A stretch of DNA of 64,000 nt. Origin: Stentor coeruleus. Lineage: Eukaryota; Ciliophora; Heterotrichea; Heterotrichida; Stentoridae. The translations under genes were made by a program, and so were the position numbers. The stretch spans positions 1 through 64,000 of the forward strand of contig MPUH01000299.1 in assembly GCA_001970955.1 (NCBI GenBank), given 5' to 3'. This document shows, one piece after another, positions 38,293 through 52,645 of the stretch (its first letter is position 1; every line of letters starts with the position of its first letter). Below the pieces are notes generated by a model. It searched no databases, was not told where the DNA came from, and saw only the letters and a list, made by a program, of their open reading frames with translations.

Positions 38293-41200
38293 ATGATAAG
38301 CGGACAAGAATGGAAGCAAGTAGAATCAATGCTTAGAGTCAACGAAGGACTCAAACTGCCATCAATCCGAACAGGAACTCCTCAAAAGCAGGACTCAAAA
38401 AAGTCATCCATCCCGGGTTCAAGAGGTCATCGACCTAATCGTTCCCAAAGCGAAGTAGCTGAAGAAGTTGCAAGAATCCGATTTGGTATAGCCTCAGAGG
38501 GTGTTCCAACATTAGGTTTATTTAAAAGCTCATACTTAAAAACCCCCGCAAGAAACAATGAAGTCCTCATAGAAAACCAAGCCTCTAAAGACAAAAACAA
38601 AAACAAAACAACACTTGAATTTACTATAACAAAACCAGCTCCATCATATTATTGTGCGCCTGAAGAACCAACAAAAGATTATCGAGAGCCTCCAAAATAT
38701 CTAGGTATAAGCGAAAGACATCTTCCACTTGACCTTTTTGTTGAAGAACCTGTGAAATATGAAGAACTTATGAAAGAAGGTAAAGAAAATGATGAAAAAA
38801 AGTGTAAAGGGAGGACAAGGTTTGAATATGCTAATGGGAAAGTTGATTGGATTCCTGTTGAAATACTGAATTATGATGAAGAAACGAAAAGGTTTCATAT
38901 AAAAAGCACAGAAAATGGTGCTGAAAAACATGTTAGGAGGTATAATTTGCTTTTTGATATTGAGGATGAAGATGAGTTTTTTACCAGGAGGGAAAAAGCT
39001 ATTGAATTAAGAAATGAAGCTAGGAAAAGATTGACTAAAGAACTTTTTATTGCTGGGTATATGAAGAACTTTTATCAAACTGAAGGCATGGATTTAAAAA
39101 CTATTGAAGGTGTTTATTCAAGATTAGGGATTAATTTAGAAAATTATCCTAAAGAATCAGTAGAGAGGTATTTGTTACAGATACATGCGATGCATGATTA
39201 TAGCATTTTAAAAGCGAATTTCAATTACTTTTATAATGAACCACATATACAAAATGCACTTAAAGGATTTGATATTGATCCCCCATCACCAAAACAAATC
39301 AAAAGCAAAAGGTTTTATGCAAATAAAGAAAGTTATATGCGCTCAGTCGGTAGACTACAAAAATACGCTTTAGTTTCTAACAATTTTATGATGGGATGTT
39401 TACAAGATATCCAAGACTGTTACCTAACAACAATTTCCAGAAAAAACATGTTTGAGTTCCCAACATCAGAAGACAATTCAAAACCTGAAGACTCATATGA
39501 TTTACCTGTAGTCCTCAAAGATTTCATTCGTATGCAATACCGTGTAATAAAAAACTTTAAAAAACAAGCAAATGAAGCATGGACAGTAAAAAGTGGGGAA
39601 TGTATAAGAAAAAGATTATCTACAATAATAGACCTTAACAATAAATCTATGACTCACGATAGTATCAAGCCTGAAATAAAAAAACTTCTCCGTTTGGTAA
39701 AGTTTCGTATGGAAGCTATGGCTAATGAATGTTTAGATAAAAGTTTAAGATCATTTGAAGAATTTGTCATGAGTTTTTCTGCAAGAAAAGCTGGAGCTTT
39801 TAAACACAATGACAAAAGAGCCCAAAAATCTCCATTTATTAATGTGAATATTATTATTGGGGTTAATAAAAAAACTGGGACTAGGACTATAGAAACAGAT
39901 CCACCTTTAGAAGGGATTATACAAGATTTGTGGAGTATTCCTTTGAAAATGTGTGATGCTTTAAGTAATCTTGAAGCTGTTGAACAATGGGTTTTTGCGT
40001 ATATGCTGGATAACCCTGTGACACATTTGATAAATCCTGATTTAGAAACTCATCCGTTTTTATCGAAAATTGCTACATCGGTTAAGTTGATACTTAGGAA
40101 TGCAATTATGAATGTTGAGAGGATGATGGAGAAATTGAAAAAATATGAATATATATTGAATTCAAATATTGAGGAAATTAAGAAACAGATTAATCAACTT
40201 AGTGACCATTTGTCTGGGGAGTCGGAGTCGATAAAGTCTGAAGGGTTGTTTGAAAGGAAAATTGCTGAGTTTTTATTGAAGTTGGTCAAGGATTATTGGG
40301 AAATCCGCCAAGTATTCGTAGGCTACTACGACTTCGGGATGATATCTGTAAATACCGAACAAACCCGCCAAATCCTAATCTCCGAAGCTGAGACTTTACA
40401 AAAACCAATCATAAGTATCCTTACCGACGACTTAAAAAAAGACATAATTATTTTCACACAACAATTTGAATACATGCGGGAAAAAGCTGCTAAAAACTGT
40501 ACAAGTATAGATGAAGTTTCTGAAACCCTTGAATTCTTATCAACAGCAAACAAAGAAGTTGAAGAATTAAAAAAAAAAGTATGGGAATCTTCTCGGAAAT
40601 ATGAAAATCTCATAGAACTTAGTATCCAACTTGAATCCCCATATATAGAAAAATATATCGCTTTATTTCATTGGCCTAAATTTCTCCTAGAATTTTTTTC
40701 AACAAGAATGAAAGAACTGGCAATAGCAAACGAAGCTTTAGTCAAAGAAATGAATGACCAAAAAGAAAAAATCCAAGGAATCATAACAGAATTTGCAAAA
40801 GACTTTGAACAATTCAAAACATATGGACGTAAAAACAAACAACTACCAGTTGATTATGTAGAAGAACTTGCAGAAAAAGCTAAACTTTTAAAAGCAAGAT
40901 TAAAAAGCATAAAAGAAGAAACAGATATTATTAATAGAAGAGAAACTTTGTTAGGATTTGAAATATCTCAATATAGGGATTTGAATAAACTTATTGAATT
41001 TGCTGAACCTTATTTTGAAGTTTGGAAACTGGGGAATGATTTTAAGAAAAGTTTGCCTATATGGTTTGAATCATCAATTTCTAGATTGAATATAGAAAAA
41101 GTTTATAATTCAGTTAGTTTTTGGGTTAAAAGTTTATCTAGACTTGAGGAGTTGTTTTTGAATTCTAAGAGACATTTGAAAGTTGTTAAGGTTTTGTTTA

Positions 41201-44200
41201 GTGAATTAGAAGATTTTAGAGCTTATTTACCTTTGATTACTAGTTTGACTACGCAAGGACTTAGAGATAGGCATTGGAAAGAGTTTAGAGAAAAACTTAG
41301 GATTTCTTTAAGTCCTGATTTAATGTTATCGCTATCAGATTTGATAACTTTAGAACTTCATCAACCTACACAACTTTCGATTATTACAGAAATTGCTGAG
41401 AGAGCGGCTAGAGAAATGACCATTGAAAAAACTTTAGATGCTCTGGATGCTGAGTGGAGTGCTAAAGAATTCAATTTGCTTAAGTTTAAAGATATTTACT
41501 TAATAACCCACGCTGAAGACTTACAACTTCAAGTCGATGACAACATAATGAAAGTTCAAACCTTACGTTCAAGTCCATTTGTCGCCCCATTCCGCGACAA
41601 AGTTATGAATTGGGAAAAAAATCTCCGACAAGTAACCGACCTATTAAACGAATGGGTCCGTGTTCAAAAATACTGGCTCTACCTAGAACCAATTTTCGGA
41701 TCTAAAGATATGTCATCCCAAATGCAAGCTGAAGCTAAAAAGTTCTCAGAAGTTGATGCTGACATAAGAAAAATGATAAGTATTGTCTATGAAAGTAAAT
41801 CAGTTCTTGCTGTAGCTTGTAGTGAAATGAGTATTGCATATTTTGTTCAATGCAATGAAGGATGTGAAAAAATTCTTCGAAGTCTTCGTCATTACTTAGA
41901 TGTTAAAAGGACTGTTTTCCCACGTTTTTACTTTCTTTCTGATGATGAAATGCTTGATTTACAGTCACATACTCAGAACCCTAGATCAGTACAAAAACAA
42001 CTCCATAAGTGTTTCCCAGCTGTGGCTACAGTGATTTTTTCTGATGATAATTGTGTTATTGGGTTAAGGTCATTAGAAAAAGAAGAACTTAGACTTGTTG
42101 ACTCGATTATCCCTAAACTCAGTTTGGAAATATGGCTTAATCAGATTGAAAGTTCTATGATAAGTACGATTAAAGGGTTAATCAACTCTGCATTTCAAAC
42201 ACCAAAAAGAAGATATCATGAATGGCCTAATCAAGCTAATTTAGAAGCTCAGAATTTGTTATGGACTATGGTTTGTTCAAGGATTATACAAGGAGATGGG
42301 TTTTCTGTATTATATGAAGAGTTACTTGAAGAAGACGATATAGGTGAAGTCCCTCGTCGTAATGCTCCACGAACAAGTTTTTTTAATGAGTATAAACGTC
42401 GTATAGAAAAAGAAGTAGTCAAACTTGTAGCTTTGGTTCGTACTTCTTATCAAAGAGCTTTACGTAATAGTTACAGTAATCAAGCTCAACTTCTTATAAA
42501 CCAACGTGATAATATCGAGAATATTCTTCAAGTTACTTCAGAAGAAGAGTTTTCATGGCAAGTTATAATAAAACATTATTTAGAAAACAATACCCTATAT
42601 ATAAGATCAATGAATCGATCTTTTAAATACAGATACGAATATTTAGGGACAACTCAAAGATTAGTAATAACACCATTAACAGCTCGAGCACAAAATAGTC
42701 TTTTATTAGCAACTAGTTTAAGGTTTGCAGGGTCTCCAGAAGGTCCAGCAGGAACAGGTAAGACTGAAACAACAAAAGAATTAGCTAGGATTATAGCGGT
42801 TTACTGTTTGGTTTTTAACTGTTCAGAAGGAGTTGATGCTTTTGCTATGGCTTCATTTTTCAAAGGTCTTGCAATTTGTGGAGCCTGGAGTTGTTTTGAT
42901 GAGTTTAACAGAATCGACTCTGAAGTACTTTCTGTAGTATCACAACAGATTCTTTCTATATCTATGGCTATGCGAGCTTCTATACCAGAAATGGAATTTG
43001 AAGGAGTTTCTATAAAACTCAACCCTGGTTTTGCTATTTTCGCTACAATGAACCCATTTTATAAAGGAAGGACTCAATTACCAGATAGTATTAAAAGTTT
43101 ACTTCGACCTGTTTCTATGACCCAACCTGACTTTCTTATGATAGCTCAAATTTCCTTATACTCCTTTGGTTTCCGTCTTGCTAAAACTTTATCTTTTCGT
43201 ATCATCACAGTTTTTAAACTATGTGATGAACAGCTTTCAACTCAAGATCATTATGAATTCGGCCTTAGAACATTAAAAAGTGTACTTATCGCTGCATCAA
43301 ATTTAAGAGCTCGAGCACATGCTGATTCAAAAGTCCCTATGTCACTTATAAGAAGATTTACAGCAAATTCAGCATCACATGAAGCTTTAGTTAACTCAGG
43401 GAAAATCACTGATGATAAAACAGCACTTGCCCCTGATATTGAATTGAGTATAATAGTAAGATCTCTTTATATGTGTAACAAACCAAAACTTGTTGATCAA
43501 GATGTAGAAATATTTAAAAACATTCTTGAAGATGTGTTCCCTGGAGTAAAATTCAATGAAATGCATGAAACTGATTTACATAAAATAATTGACAATATAA
43601 TAAAAGAAAATAAATACTCAACAAGTCATGAGTTTTCTAAGAAAGTTTATCAAGTTTATGAAACTTTAGCTGTTAGACATGGGATTATGCTTGTTGGTGA
43701 GACTATGACTGGGAAAACTACAACTTTGAGTATACTTCATGAAGCTCTTAATAGACTTAAAGCTAATGAACTAGCTGATAGGCTTATGATATGGACAAGA
43801 ACTGAAGCTAGAAATGAAGAGTCTGAGTATTATAAAGCGCTTATAACATCATTTAAAGAACTGCAGATTGATATTGACACAATTGAAGAAATGAGATTTA
43901 AGGAGTATTTGCCTTTTATATCATTACAAGAACTTAAATCTATTAGAAATCAATGTGAACATCCTGGGGTGCTCCAGCTCAGTTTAAACCCAAAAGCTCA
44001 TTTGCTCCCAAGGCTTTTTGGAACTTTTGATGAAAACACAAGAGAATGGCAAGATGGGTTAGCTTCAAGTATTATGAGAAAACTTATGTTTGAAGGGACG
44101 AAAAGGATGAAATGGTTGGTTTTTGATGGCCCAATCGATATTTTTTGGGTTGAAAATCTAAACACTGCATTAGATGATAATAAAAAACTATGTCTAACTT

Positions 44201-47200
44201 CAGGAGAGACTATATTAATAGGTTCAGACATGTCTTTGATTTTTGAAGTTGACTCATTAGAACATGCATCTCCAGCAACAGTATCTAGATGTGGGATGAT
44301 TTTCTATGATTATTCCCTTGTCTCTGTTGTTGATGTTTTTGAACATTATACTCGAAAAGATATCCCTGAGTTACTTAAAGATTATGGGGGTAAACTTGAA
44401 CAGATGTTTAAATGGATCGCTGTTCCCAGTTTAGAAATAATAAAAAAAGTGGCATTAAATTTCCCTGCAACAGACCAATGGCTAGTTTCATCTTTTATTA
44501 AACTTCTTGATTCACTTTTAAACTCCTTTCGCAACTTACCAAGTCTTATTTCTAATGATGCAGATACCTCAGACTTTACATCAGATATCAATATAATGGC
44601 TGGTAAACAAACAGTTAAAGATAATAAAAACATAACTGGATTATCAGCATCAGCTTTACTTATAATCGAAGCTTCTTTTGTTTTTAGTGCCGTGTGGACT
44701 TTTGGTGCTCTTATGGCTGATGATAAAGATCGTGAAGCTTATGATGATTTTATTAGAGAACGTATAGGTATTGAAGATTTAAATGATGATCTCCCATCGA
44801 TATCTTCAATACGTAAAAATATAGTCCAAAGCACAGCTGGTATGGCTTTAAATTATTTTAGTTTATCTGCTGATACTATACAAAGACCACATTTTGCCTT
44901 ACCACTTAAAAGGAAAATCAAAGTTTTTGATATGGTTTATGATAAAGATAGGAAGGATTGGATTAGATTTGAAGAAATGAACACAGCTGTTATTGGCGAT
45001 TTGGGTAATGAAAAAGATTCTCCTGAGCTTATGATTGTCCCAACACATGATATAACAAAAACTTTCTTTTTGTTAGAAACTTTAGCTGATGCGAGAAAAT
45101 GTTTGTTATTAACAGGACCAACTGGGACAGGAAAAAGTGTATTGTTAAAACAGTTTATAGCGAAAAAACTTAAGAGTGGAGATTCAATAACTTCTATGAT
45201 TAATTTTACGGCGACGATAACAAGTGAAAGTTTTCAGAAAAGAATTGAGAGTAAACTTGAAAGACATAGAAAAGGAGTTTTAGCACCAGTATTGGGTAAA
45301 CATCTTATTGTTATAGCTGAAGATATACATATGGCTTCACAAGATGTACAAGGTGTGCACCCAACTTTAGAGCTTTTAAGGCAGTGGTTCGACTATTCAG
45401 GTTGGTTTGATATGAAATTTTCAGACTTCCGTAAACTAGAAAACCTTTTTTACGTTGCCGCTATGACCCCAAGATTAGGTAATGATAAAATGATGTCCTC
45501 ACGTATCCTCAGACATTTCGCCCTTGTAACCATGGGTCAACCTACTGATCGTACCTTCCATGAAATTTTTGAAACTATCTATTCTGAAATAAGTAAAAAC
45601 TTTTCAGAAAGGGCAACAAGAGGTATTGAAGATCGTATTGTTGGGGCAACTCTTGATTTATACCGTAGAGTTGAAGAACAATTTAAACCAACTCCAAATC
45701 GTGTTCACTATACTTTTAATATAAGAGATGTAGGAAATGTTTTCAAAGGTATGTCATTATGTAACCCAAAAACAATTAGAAAAAAAGATAATCTTATAAG
45801 ACTTTGGTATCATGAAGGTTTAAGGATTTTCTATGATCGTTTAGTAGATGATAGTGACCGGGTAAATTTTTTAAGGATTATCGACACTGTAACATTAGAG
45901 AATTTTAAAAGCGTAAGGGATATTTAGCTGGCAAATTCAGTGATAGATAAAGAACTTCCACCTTTACCTAAAGAAGTTGTTGATGGTTATATCCCACAAC
46001 AGCCTTCTGAGTTATTAAGGGGTAAAATTGTACCTATTTTTGGGGTGTTATTTAGAGGTGGAGGAGCATTTCAAGATTATACTGAAATTAAAACCCTAGA
46101 TATGGCTGCCGATAGTTTGAAATCAGCTTTAGATAAATATAATCAAGAAAATCCTCCTATAAAACTAGTGATTTTTGATTATGTTATTGAACATATGCTA
46201 AGAATTTGTAGGGTTATTAAAAGTTCTCAGTCACATTGTTTATTAGTTGGTGTTGGGGGTTCAGGAAAACATGCTTTAGCTAAACTTGCAGCTTATATGT
46301 TCAATTATAATATTTATACTATTGATTTAAAGTATCAATATTCACCTGATGATTGGAGAGATGATATAAAAAAAATATTATATGCAGCTGGGGTTGATCA
46401 ACATAGAGGGGTTTTTGTTATATATGAAAATCAGATTGTTAATGAAGCATTTTTAGAGGATTTGCATAATTTTTTAAATTCTGGGGAGATACCTTTGTTG
46501 TTTACTAATGAAGAAGTTGCTAAGATTGTTACGAATAATGCTAGTCCTGGGAATATTATTGGTATTGGTGCTGGAACTGGAACTGGGGAGATTGATAAGA
46601 ATGCGGATTGGTTGAGGTTTATTAATAATTGTAAGAATAATCTTACTGTGGCAATATGCATGAGTCCTGTTGGGGGGAAGTTCAGACAGAGGGTTAGACT
46701 TTTTCCAGCGTTGGTTAATTGCACGACTATTGATTGGTTTTCTGATTGGCCTAATGATGGTTTATCTTCAGTATCCTACCATTACCTTCAAAACAACCCC
46801 GACATCCCAGAAAACATTGTCAAAGGTGTATCCCAAGTCTGTTCCTATATCTTCAATGACCTCAAAGAAAAAGCTGATGAGCTCCTAAGTAAAGAAGGAC
46901 GTTTTGTCTACAATACCCCTCAAGGTTATCTAGATTTCCTTCATGCATTCACTCATCTCCTGACTATTAAAAAAAGTTCAATTGAATCAGTAAGAAAAAC
47001 TTATGATACAAGTCTAACCCTTCTCCATGCAACTAAAGAAGAACTAAAAACCCTTCAAGAAAACCTTAAAGCTCAAGAAAAAGATTTAGGTAAACATGAA
47101 AGTGATCTTAAAGAAATCATAAAAGTAGTCGAAGAACAAGAAGTTGAGCTTGAAAAAAAACAATCTCAAGTATCAATCGAAGAAGCTATTGTATCAAAAG

Positions 47201-50200
47201 AAGTAAATGAAGCTGAAAAAATGCGAGCTGAATGTCAAGCTCAATTAGATATAGTCATGCCAGAACTTGATAATGCTCGAGATGCATTAAAAAAACTCAC
47301 AAAATACGAAATCAGTGAACTAAAAGCTCTAAACAAACCCCCTTTGCCTGTAAAAATGGTCCTTGAAGCTGTGTGTATCATCCTAGGCGTCCCTCCAGCC
47401 AGATACAAAAAAGGTGGAGAATTCGTTGAAGACTATTGGATGGCGGCAATGGGCAAAAAAGTTCTTGGCGACTCTAAAATCCTAGAAAAACTCGTGACTT
47501 TTGATAAAGTTATTATATCAAAAAGCGTAATCGAAAAACTTGAAAATTTCATAAAAAACCCAGAATTCGACCCTGAAGTTGCGTCACATGCTTCAGTTGC
47601 TGCTAAAGGAATGTGCCTTTGGGTTAGAGCTATGGTTAACTTAAATTACGTCCAAAGAGAAATCAAGCCAAAAGAAAAAGCTTTAGCTGAAGCTCAAAAG
47701 CATTGTGATATACTAAAAAAACAACTAAAAATCAAGAAAAAAGAACTTAAAGGAATACAAACACAAATGGAAGCTTTGTTAACTGAAAAGTCTAAAAAAG
47801 AAGCTGAACGTGAGACAATCCTTAGCACAATTCGTAGGAACAAGAAAAAAATCGACAGGGCTGAAAAACTTATTGGTGGACTTGGTGGGGAAATGCAAAG
47901 ATGGACTGTTACAACAAGGTTATTAGCATCAGGTCTAGTAAATTTAGTTGGAGATACTTTATTAGGTGCTGCTTTTATAACATTTTTAGGACCATTTCCA
48001 AGAGCATATAGAGAAGCTTGTATGGAAAAATGGCAGACTATGATAACACAACATGGTGTTAATAATAGTCAAAGTTTTAATTTATTATCAATGTTTAGTG
48101 ATCCTGTTACTATAAGAGAATGGATTGCTAATGAATTACCTAATGATGATTATTCTGTTGAAAATGTTATGATTTTAAATACATCATTGAAATATTCGAT
48201 ATGTATTGATCCTCAAGGACAAGCGTATAGATGGTTATTAAATACTTATCCTGAGGTAAATATTGCCAGGTTTAATGATGGGAAGTTTATAAACTTGATG
48301 GAATCGGCAATACAGTTTGGGTATCCAATTATTATACAAGTAGAAGAAACTGTGGATCCGGTTATGCTACCTTTGCTTATGAAAGAATTTCAGCAGTCTG
48401 GATCGATTAGGTTTTCAGATATGGATTTGAGATTCCATCCAGGGTTTAGACTTTTTATGACAACTCGTTTAAACAACCCTCATTACCACCCTGAACTATG
48501 TTCCCTAGTCAATCTATTAAACTTTGCTATAAATCCAGATGGCCTTTATGATCAAGTCCTTGGTCTAATCGTCACATCTGAAAGAAGAGAACTTGAAGAA
48601 CGTCATGTAGCTTTAATAAACCAAAGTACACAAAATAAAAAAGAACTGAAAAATCTCGAGTCTCAAATTGTTGAACAACTCTCTACATTCCAAGGAGACA
48701 TTCTTGAAGATGAAGATCTTGTTGCACATTTAAACGCTTTAAAACAAACAGCTGAAGATATTGCCCAAAGGATTCGAAATAGTGAAAAAACTGAAAAACG
48801 TATAAACAAAGCTCGAGATATATACTCACCTGTAGCCACAAGAGCAACATCATTGTTTTTCTCAGTTTTAGACATAGGAAAAGTTAAACCAATTTACCAG
48901 TTTTCATTGAAATGGTTTTTAAGACATTGTCAACAAGTATTAAAAAACACAACTGATGCTAATGATGAAAATAAACGAGTTGTGTTTTTGATGAATGGTA
49001 TGACTATACATTTACATAGAAAAGTATGTCAATCACTTTTTGATAAAGATAAACTGTTGTTTTCAGTGTTGTTGAGTTTTAAGATTATTATTACAGAAGA
49101 AAAAGTTACTAAGGATCCTATTGATTATTTATTAGATGATGGAGTAGAAAGAGTTATTGAAGAGTCACCGGTTGATTTTTTGAGTAACGAGTCTTGGTGT
49201 AAAATACGTGAACTTGGGTCATTTTATCCGTTTAGAGAGCCGCAGATTGCCACGTTGATATTGCAGTTCCCGGAGCAGTGGAAAAAAGCTTACATCGGGA
49301 CAGAAAAACCTGAACTTGAATCAATCCCAGGACCTTACAACTTAAGCCTTCCTACCGACCAAAAAGCCTATGAAATCAAAGGACGTGAAGAAGGTGATGT
49401 TAGCAGTCTCTTCCAATACACCCAAAAAAGATTTGAAAAACGTAAAACCCTTGAAGCTTCTCTCAGTGATCGTACAAAAAAAATATTTTCCCTTCTACAA
49501 AAAATGTGTATATTAAGAGCTATAAGAAATGAACGTCTAATGCAAGGATATGAACAATTAATTTCTATAGTTTTAGGTCCAGAATTCTTATTACCAGACC
49601 CATCAACATTAGAAAGTAGTTATGAAGAATCTAATTCAACAACTCCTGTATTAATATTCCATAATTTTGCATCAGACCCTGTAAATGAACTTTTTACTTT
49701 AAGTACCAGGCTTAAAAAAGATTCAAAAGTTATGACTTTATCATTAGGTCTAGGAAAAATCATTACAGCTTTAGATATGATAGATAAAGCTAAAAACAAA
49801 GGTAAATGGCTTTTATTACAAAATGTTCATTTGTGTAAAGCATTTTTACCTAGTTTAGAAGATACACTTGATAAAATGACCCCAGCTGGAACACATCGGA
49901 ATTTTAGATTGTGGCTGACGAGTAATCCTAATGCTAGTTTACCTATATCGATATTGCAAGCATGTATAAAAGTAACTATGGAACCAGCGACGGGGATAAA
50001 AATTAGTTTGTTGAGGAATTTAAATGCTGTTGAGACACATTTTAATAGTTCACAAGATGAAATACAGAAAAAACTAATTTTCGGTATGTGTTTTGCTCAT
50101 TCAGTTATACAAGAAAGGACTAAATATCAGGGTGTTGGGTGGAGTAGGCCTTATGATTTTACAGAGTCAGACTTTTTAGCTTCAGCTTCAGTTATTTTAG

Positions 50201-51453
50201 ACTTTCATGGGGAAAAATACGGCTGGGAAATGCTCAGATACTCAATTGTTGAACTTACATATGGAGGAAGACTGTCTATGCCACAAGATATTGAGCTTCT
50301 TCATGCAATATTGGACCGTCTTTTATCCCATGAAATCAAATCAGTGGACTTTTCTATGTGTGAAGGACAAGTTGTGATCCCTGACCGAATGGACAACTTC
50401 AAAACTATCTATCAAGCTGTTGAGAAAATGGAGATTTTTGATTCCCCAGAAATTTATGGTTTACATTCTAACCAAGCAATCAAACTTGAAACCCGTGAAG
50501 GAGAAAGGGTTTTAGGTTTATTGTCCCATATACGTAAAAGTTCTCTTTTAGTCGAGGACCAAGAGTATAAAAAGTCATCTGGATCAGATTCATTAGATAT
50601 GGACCTTGTAAGTAAACAAAATCGTGGGAAAATTCTTCAGAAAATCTGCTCTACAATATTAGAAAAAGTCCCAAAACCTTTCAATCTGAATTTAGTCAAA
50701 GAAAAATACCCAGTTTTATATGAGAATAGTATGAATACTGTACTTCAAGAAGAAGTTATGAGATATAATCGGCTTTTAGAAAGGGTTTATACAACAACTT
50801 CTTCTGTTTTCCATGCAGCTTCAGGGACTTCGTTTATGAGTCTTGAACTTGAAGATGTATCAAGCGACCTTTTATTAGGTAATGTTCCTGCAAAATGGAA
50901 ACAGTTTTCTTACCCTTCAGCTAAAAACCTAGCTGGATATACTGAAAATTTAGTTTCTAGATTGAATTATATTAAAATGTGGATTGAAGAAGGCATTCCT
51001 AAAGTATTTTGGTTTCCTGGGATGTTTTATCCACAAAGCTTTTTAACTGCTGTGCTACAAAATTACTCAAGAAAGTATAATATTAAAATGGAAGAACTGG
51101 AGTTTGTGCATAAAGTTGTTGAGGGTGAGTTAAATGATCAAGGATTTGAAGAATCTGAAGGATGTGTATTAGAAGGGTTGTATTTAGAAGCAGCGAGGTG
51201 GGATGGGAAGATTGTTGAGAATTTGTATAAGGAATTTGGGACGAAAATGCCTAGGATTATGTTTGAGCCGTGTAAGAGAAAATCTCATGAAGGAAAAAAT
51301 TATAAATGTCCGATGTATAAGACAGTTTTAAGAGTTGGCGCCCAAGGACAAGAAGCTAATTACATAACCCATGTTTACCTACCAACTGATGCTGATTCTT
51401 CAATATGGGTGAAACGCGGTGTAGCTTTAATCCTTGAATACGACTCAGCTTAA
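38293..51453 (+). CDS. DNAH1: Axonemal inner-arm dynein heavy chain, DNAH1-type (exons 38293-45912 and 45928-51453)
   Basis: Two long frames join in phase when the 15-nt intron at 45913-45927 is removed, giving a 4,381-aa dynein heavy chain. The tail carries features I associate with DNAH1: LPLDLF, a WIPVEILNYDEETKRFHI strand pair and NLLFDIEDEDEFFTRREKA. The motor ring has AAA1 GPAGTGKTETTKELAR (about residue 1,484) with GAWSCFDEFNRID, AAA2 GETMTGKTTT (about 1,802), AAA3 GPTGTGKSVLLK (about 2,275) and AAA4 GVGGSGKHALAK (about 2,648). The stalk coiled coil and microtubule-binding tip cover about 2,895-3,190. The C-terminal domain ends IWVKRGVALILEYDSA. It powers ciliary bending as a single-headed inner arm. 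The class is less certain than the family. The next gene begins 28 nt after its stop. Confidence 0.96.
45913..45927 (+). other. 15-nt mini-intron in the dynein gene
   Basis: GTAAGGGATATTTAG in phase 0. Unspliced, it ends in an in-frame TAG and would cut the dynein between AAA3 and AAA4. Removal restores one continuous motor (...LENFKS then LANSVIDKELPPLP). Confidence 0.96.
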
Positions 51454-51481
51454 TCTAAAAAAATATTATAATTCTAAATAC

Positions 51482-52642
51482 ATGCTTGATAGTATAAGCG
51501 ACAAAGACTTCTTAGAAGATACAGACTCTGATGAAGAATTCGATAAGAAGTTCCAAGACTCAATCCAAGCTCATCGTGAATCAGGTTCAAGGCCATCATC
51601 TTCATCATCGAGACCAAAAACCGCTTCAAGATATCGAGAAGATACAGAATCTCGTACAAATCTTATAGCCGCAACAATCCTCCAAGTATATTACCGAATG
51701 TCAAAGTTTATCCAATATAAAAAACTCAACAAAGGAGAACTTATAAGTAAATTCGGTGAATATGTTACAGCGGAAAAGCTTCAAAAAACCTTTGAAGAAT
51801 TAGGTTTTGAGCTTAATGACGCTGAAATCAACTTCATTTTTCGAGACTCTGGAGTCCCACGATCTGGAGTATTACGTATGGGTGATATTTACAATAAGCT
51901 TATAACTGAAGCTCAAGAAGATGAAGAAGAAACCCCAAAAACAAAAAAAAGTGACACGGAATGTTTGAGAAAAGAAGCTGAAGCATTATTAATGGAACAA
52001 AAAACTAGTCATAGAAAACCTAGAAAAGTAAGGGTAAAATCAAAAGGATCGCTTAAAAGACCTAATTCAACATCTTCAAGGACACAAAGGCCGCCATCAG
52101 CTCCAAGTAGTAGAAAAAGTTATGTTGGAGGGGTTTTTTATTTGAAAGAGTCTAGGAAAAAGCAAGCTAAAGAAAAAGTTGAGCTTGAGATGACTGTTGA
52201 TAGATGCAGAAGGGAATTTGAATTTGATTGTATACAGAAAATGGGTGAAGCTAATGATATTATGCAAGAATTAACTTCAGAAATTACGTATAGGGGAATT
52301 AGAAAGGATGATATAACTTTGAAATGTCATAAGTATGTTAAGGATAAGTTTGTAGAGGAAATTTCTTTGGAAAATTTTATCAGAGAATGGAAGAGAATTA
52401 AGAATCAAAAACCAAAGTTGTTGGATGCATCAGTATCGCAGATAACATCGAAAAGCATTAGTGCTGCTATAAGTGCTAAGGTTAATAAGACCGAAAGACA
52501 GGAGGAGTTGAGGAAACTTTTGTTGGAAACAAGGGATTTAACTAATAGTCTTAAGAAGCAATTGAAGGTTTTGGAGCAGAAAGGGATTGTGAGAAGAGAT
52601 GGACAAAAAGATATAATACTAATGCAGTCAAGAGTTAATTGA
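51482..52642 (+). CDS. EF-hand-like, coiled-coil protein (386 aa)
   Basis: The first in-frame ATG is at 51482, only 28 nt after the dynein stop. The acidic N-terminus (MLDSISDKDFLEDTDSDEEF) leads to a Ser/Arg-rich stretch, then a degenerate EF-hand pair at about residues 82-140 (TAEKLQKTFEELGFELNDAE, INFIFRDSGVPRSGVLRMGD). A basic RPPSAPSS region follows, and the last 170 residues are charged helix (VDRCRREFEFDCIQKMGEAN). The loops lack full calcium ligands. It ends TGA immediately followed by in-frame TAA. No orthologue is recognised; an axonemal or regulatory partner of dynein is a reasonable guess from position only. Confidence 0.8.
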   Translation: MLDSISDKDFLEDTDSDEEFDKKFQDSIQAHRESGSRPSSSSSRPKTASRYREDTESRTNLIAATILQVYYRMSKFIQYKKLNKGELISKFGEYVTAEKLQKTFEELGFELNDAEINFIFRDSGVPRSGVLRMGDIYNKLITEAQEDEEETPKTKKSDTECLRKEAEALLMEQKTSHRKPRKVRVKSKGSLKRPNSTSSRTQRPPSAPSSRKSYVGGVFYLKESRKKQAKEKVELEMTVDRCRREFEFDCIQKMGEANDIMQELTSEITYRGIRKDDITLKCHKYVKDKFVEEISLENFIREWKRIKNQKPKLLDASVSQITSKSISAAISAKVNKTERQEELRKLLLETRDLTNSLKKQLKVLEQKGIVRRDGQKDIILMQSRVN

Positions 52643-52645
52643 TAA

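Noticed and set aside
45905-45945. Dynein as two genes or a frameshifted gene
   Set aside because: The break is exactly a 15-nt GTAAGGGATATTTAG intron whose removal restores the frame in phase 0.
38293-51453. Non-standard genetic code (UGA as Trp, as in Blepharisma)
   Set aside because: No in-frame TGA was met in over 4,300 dynein codons, while tryptophan is encoded as TGG throughout.
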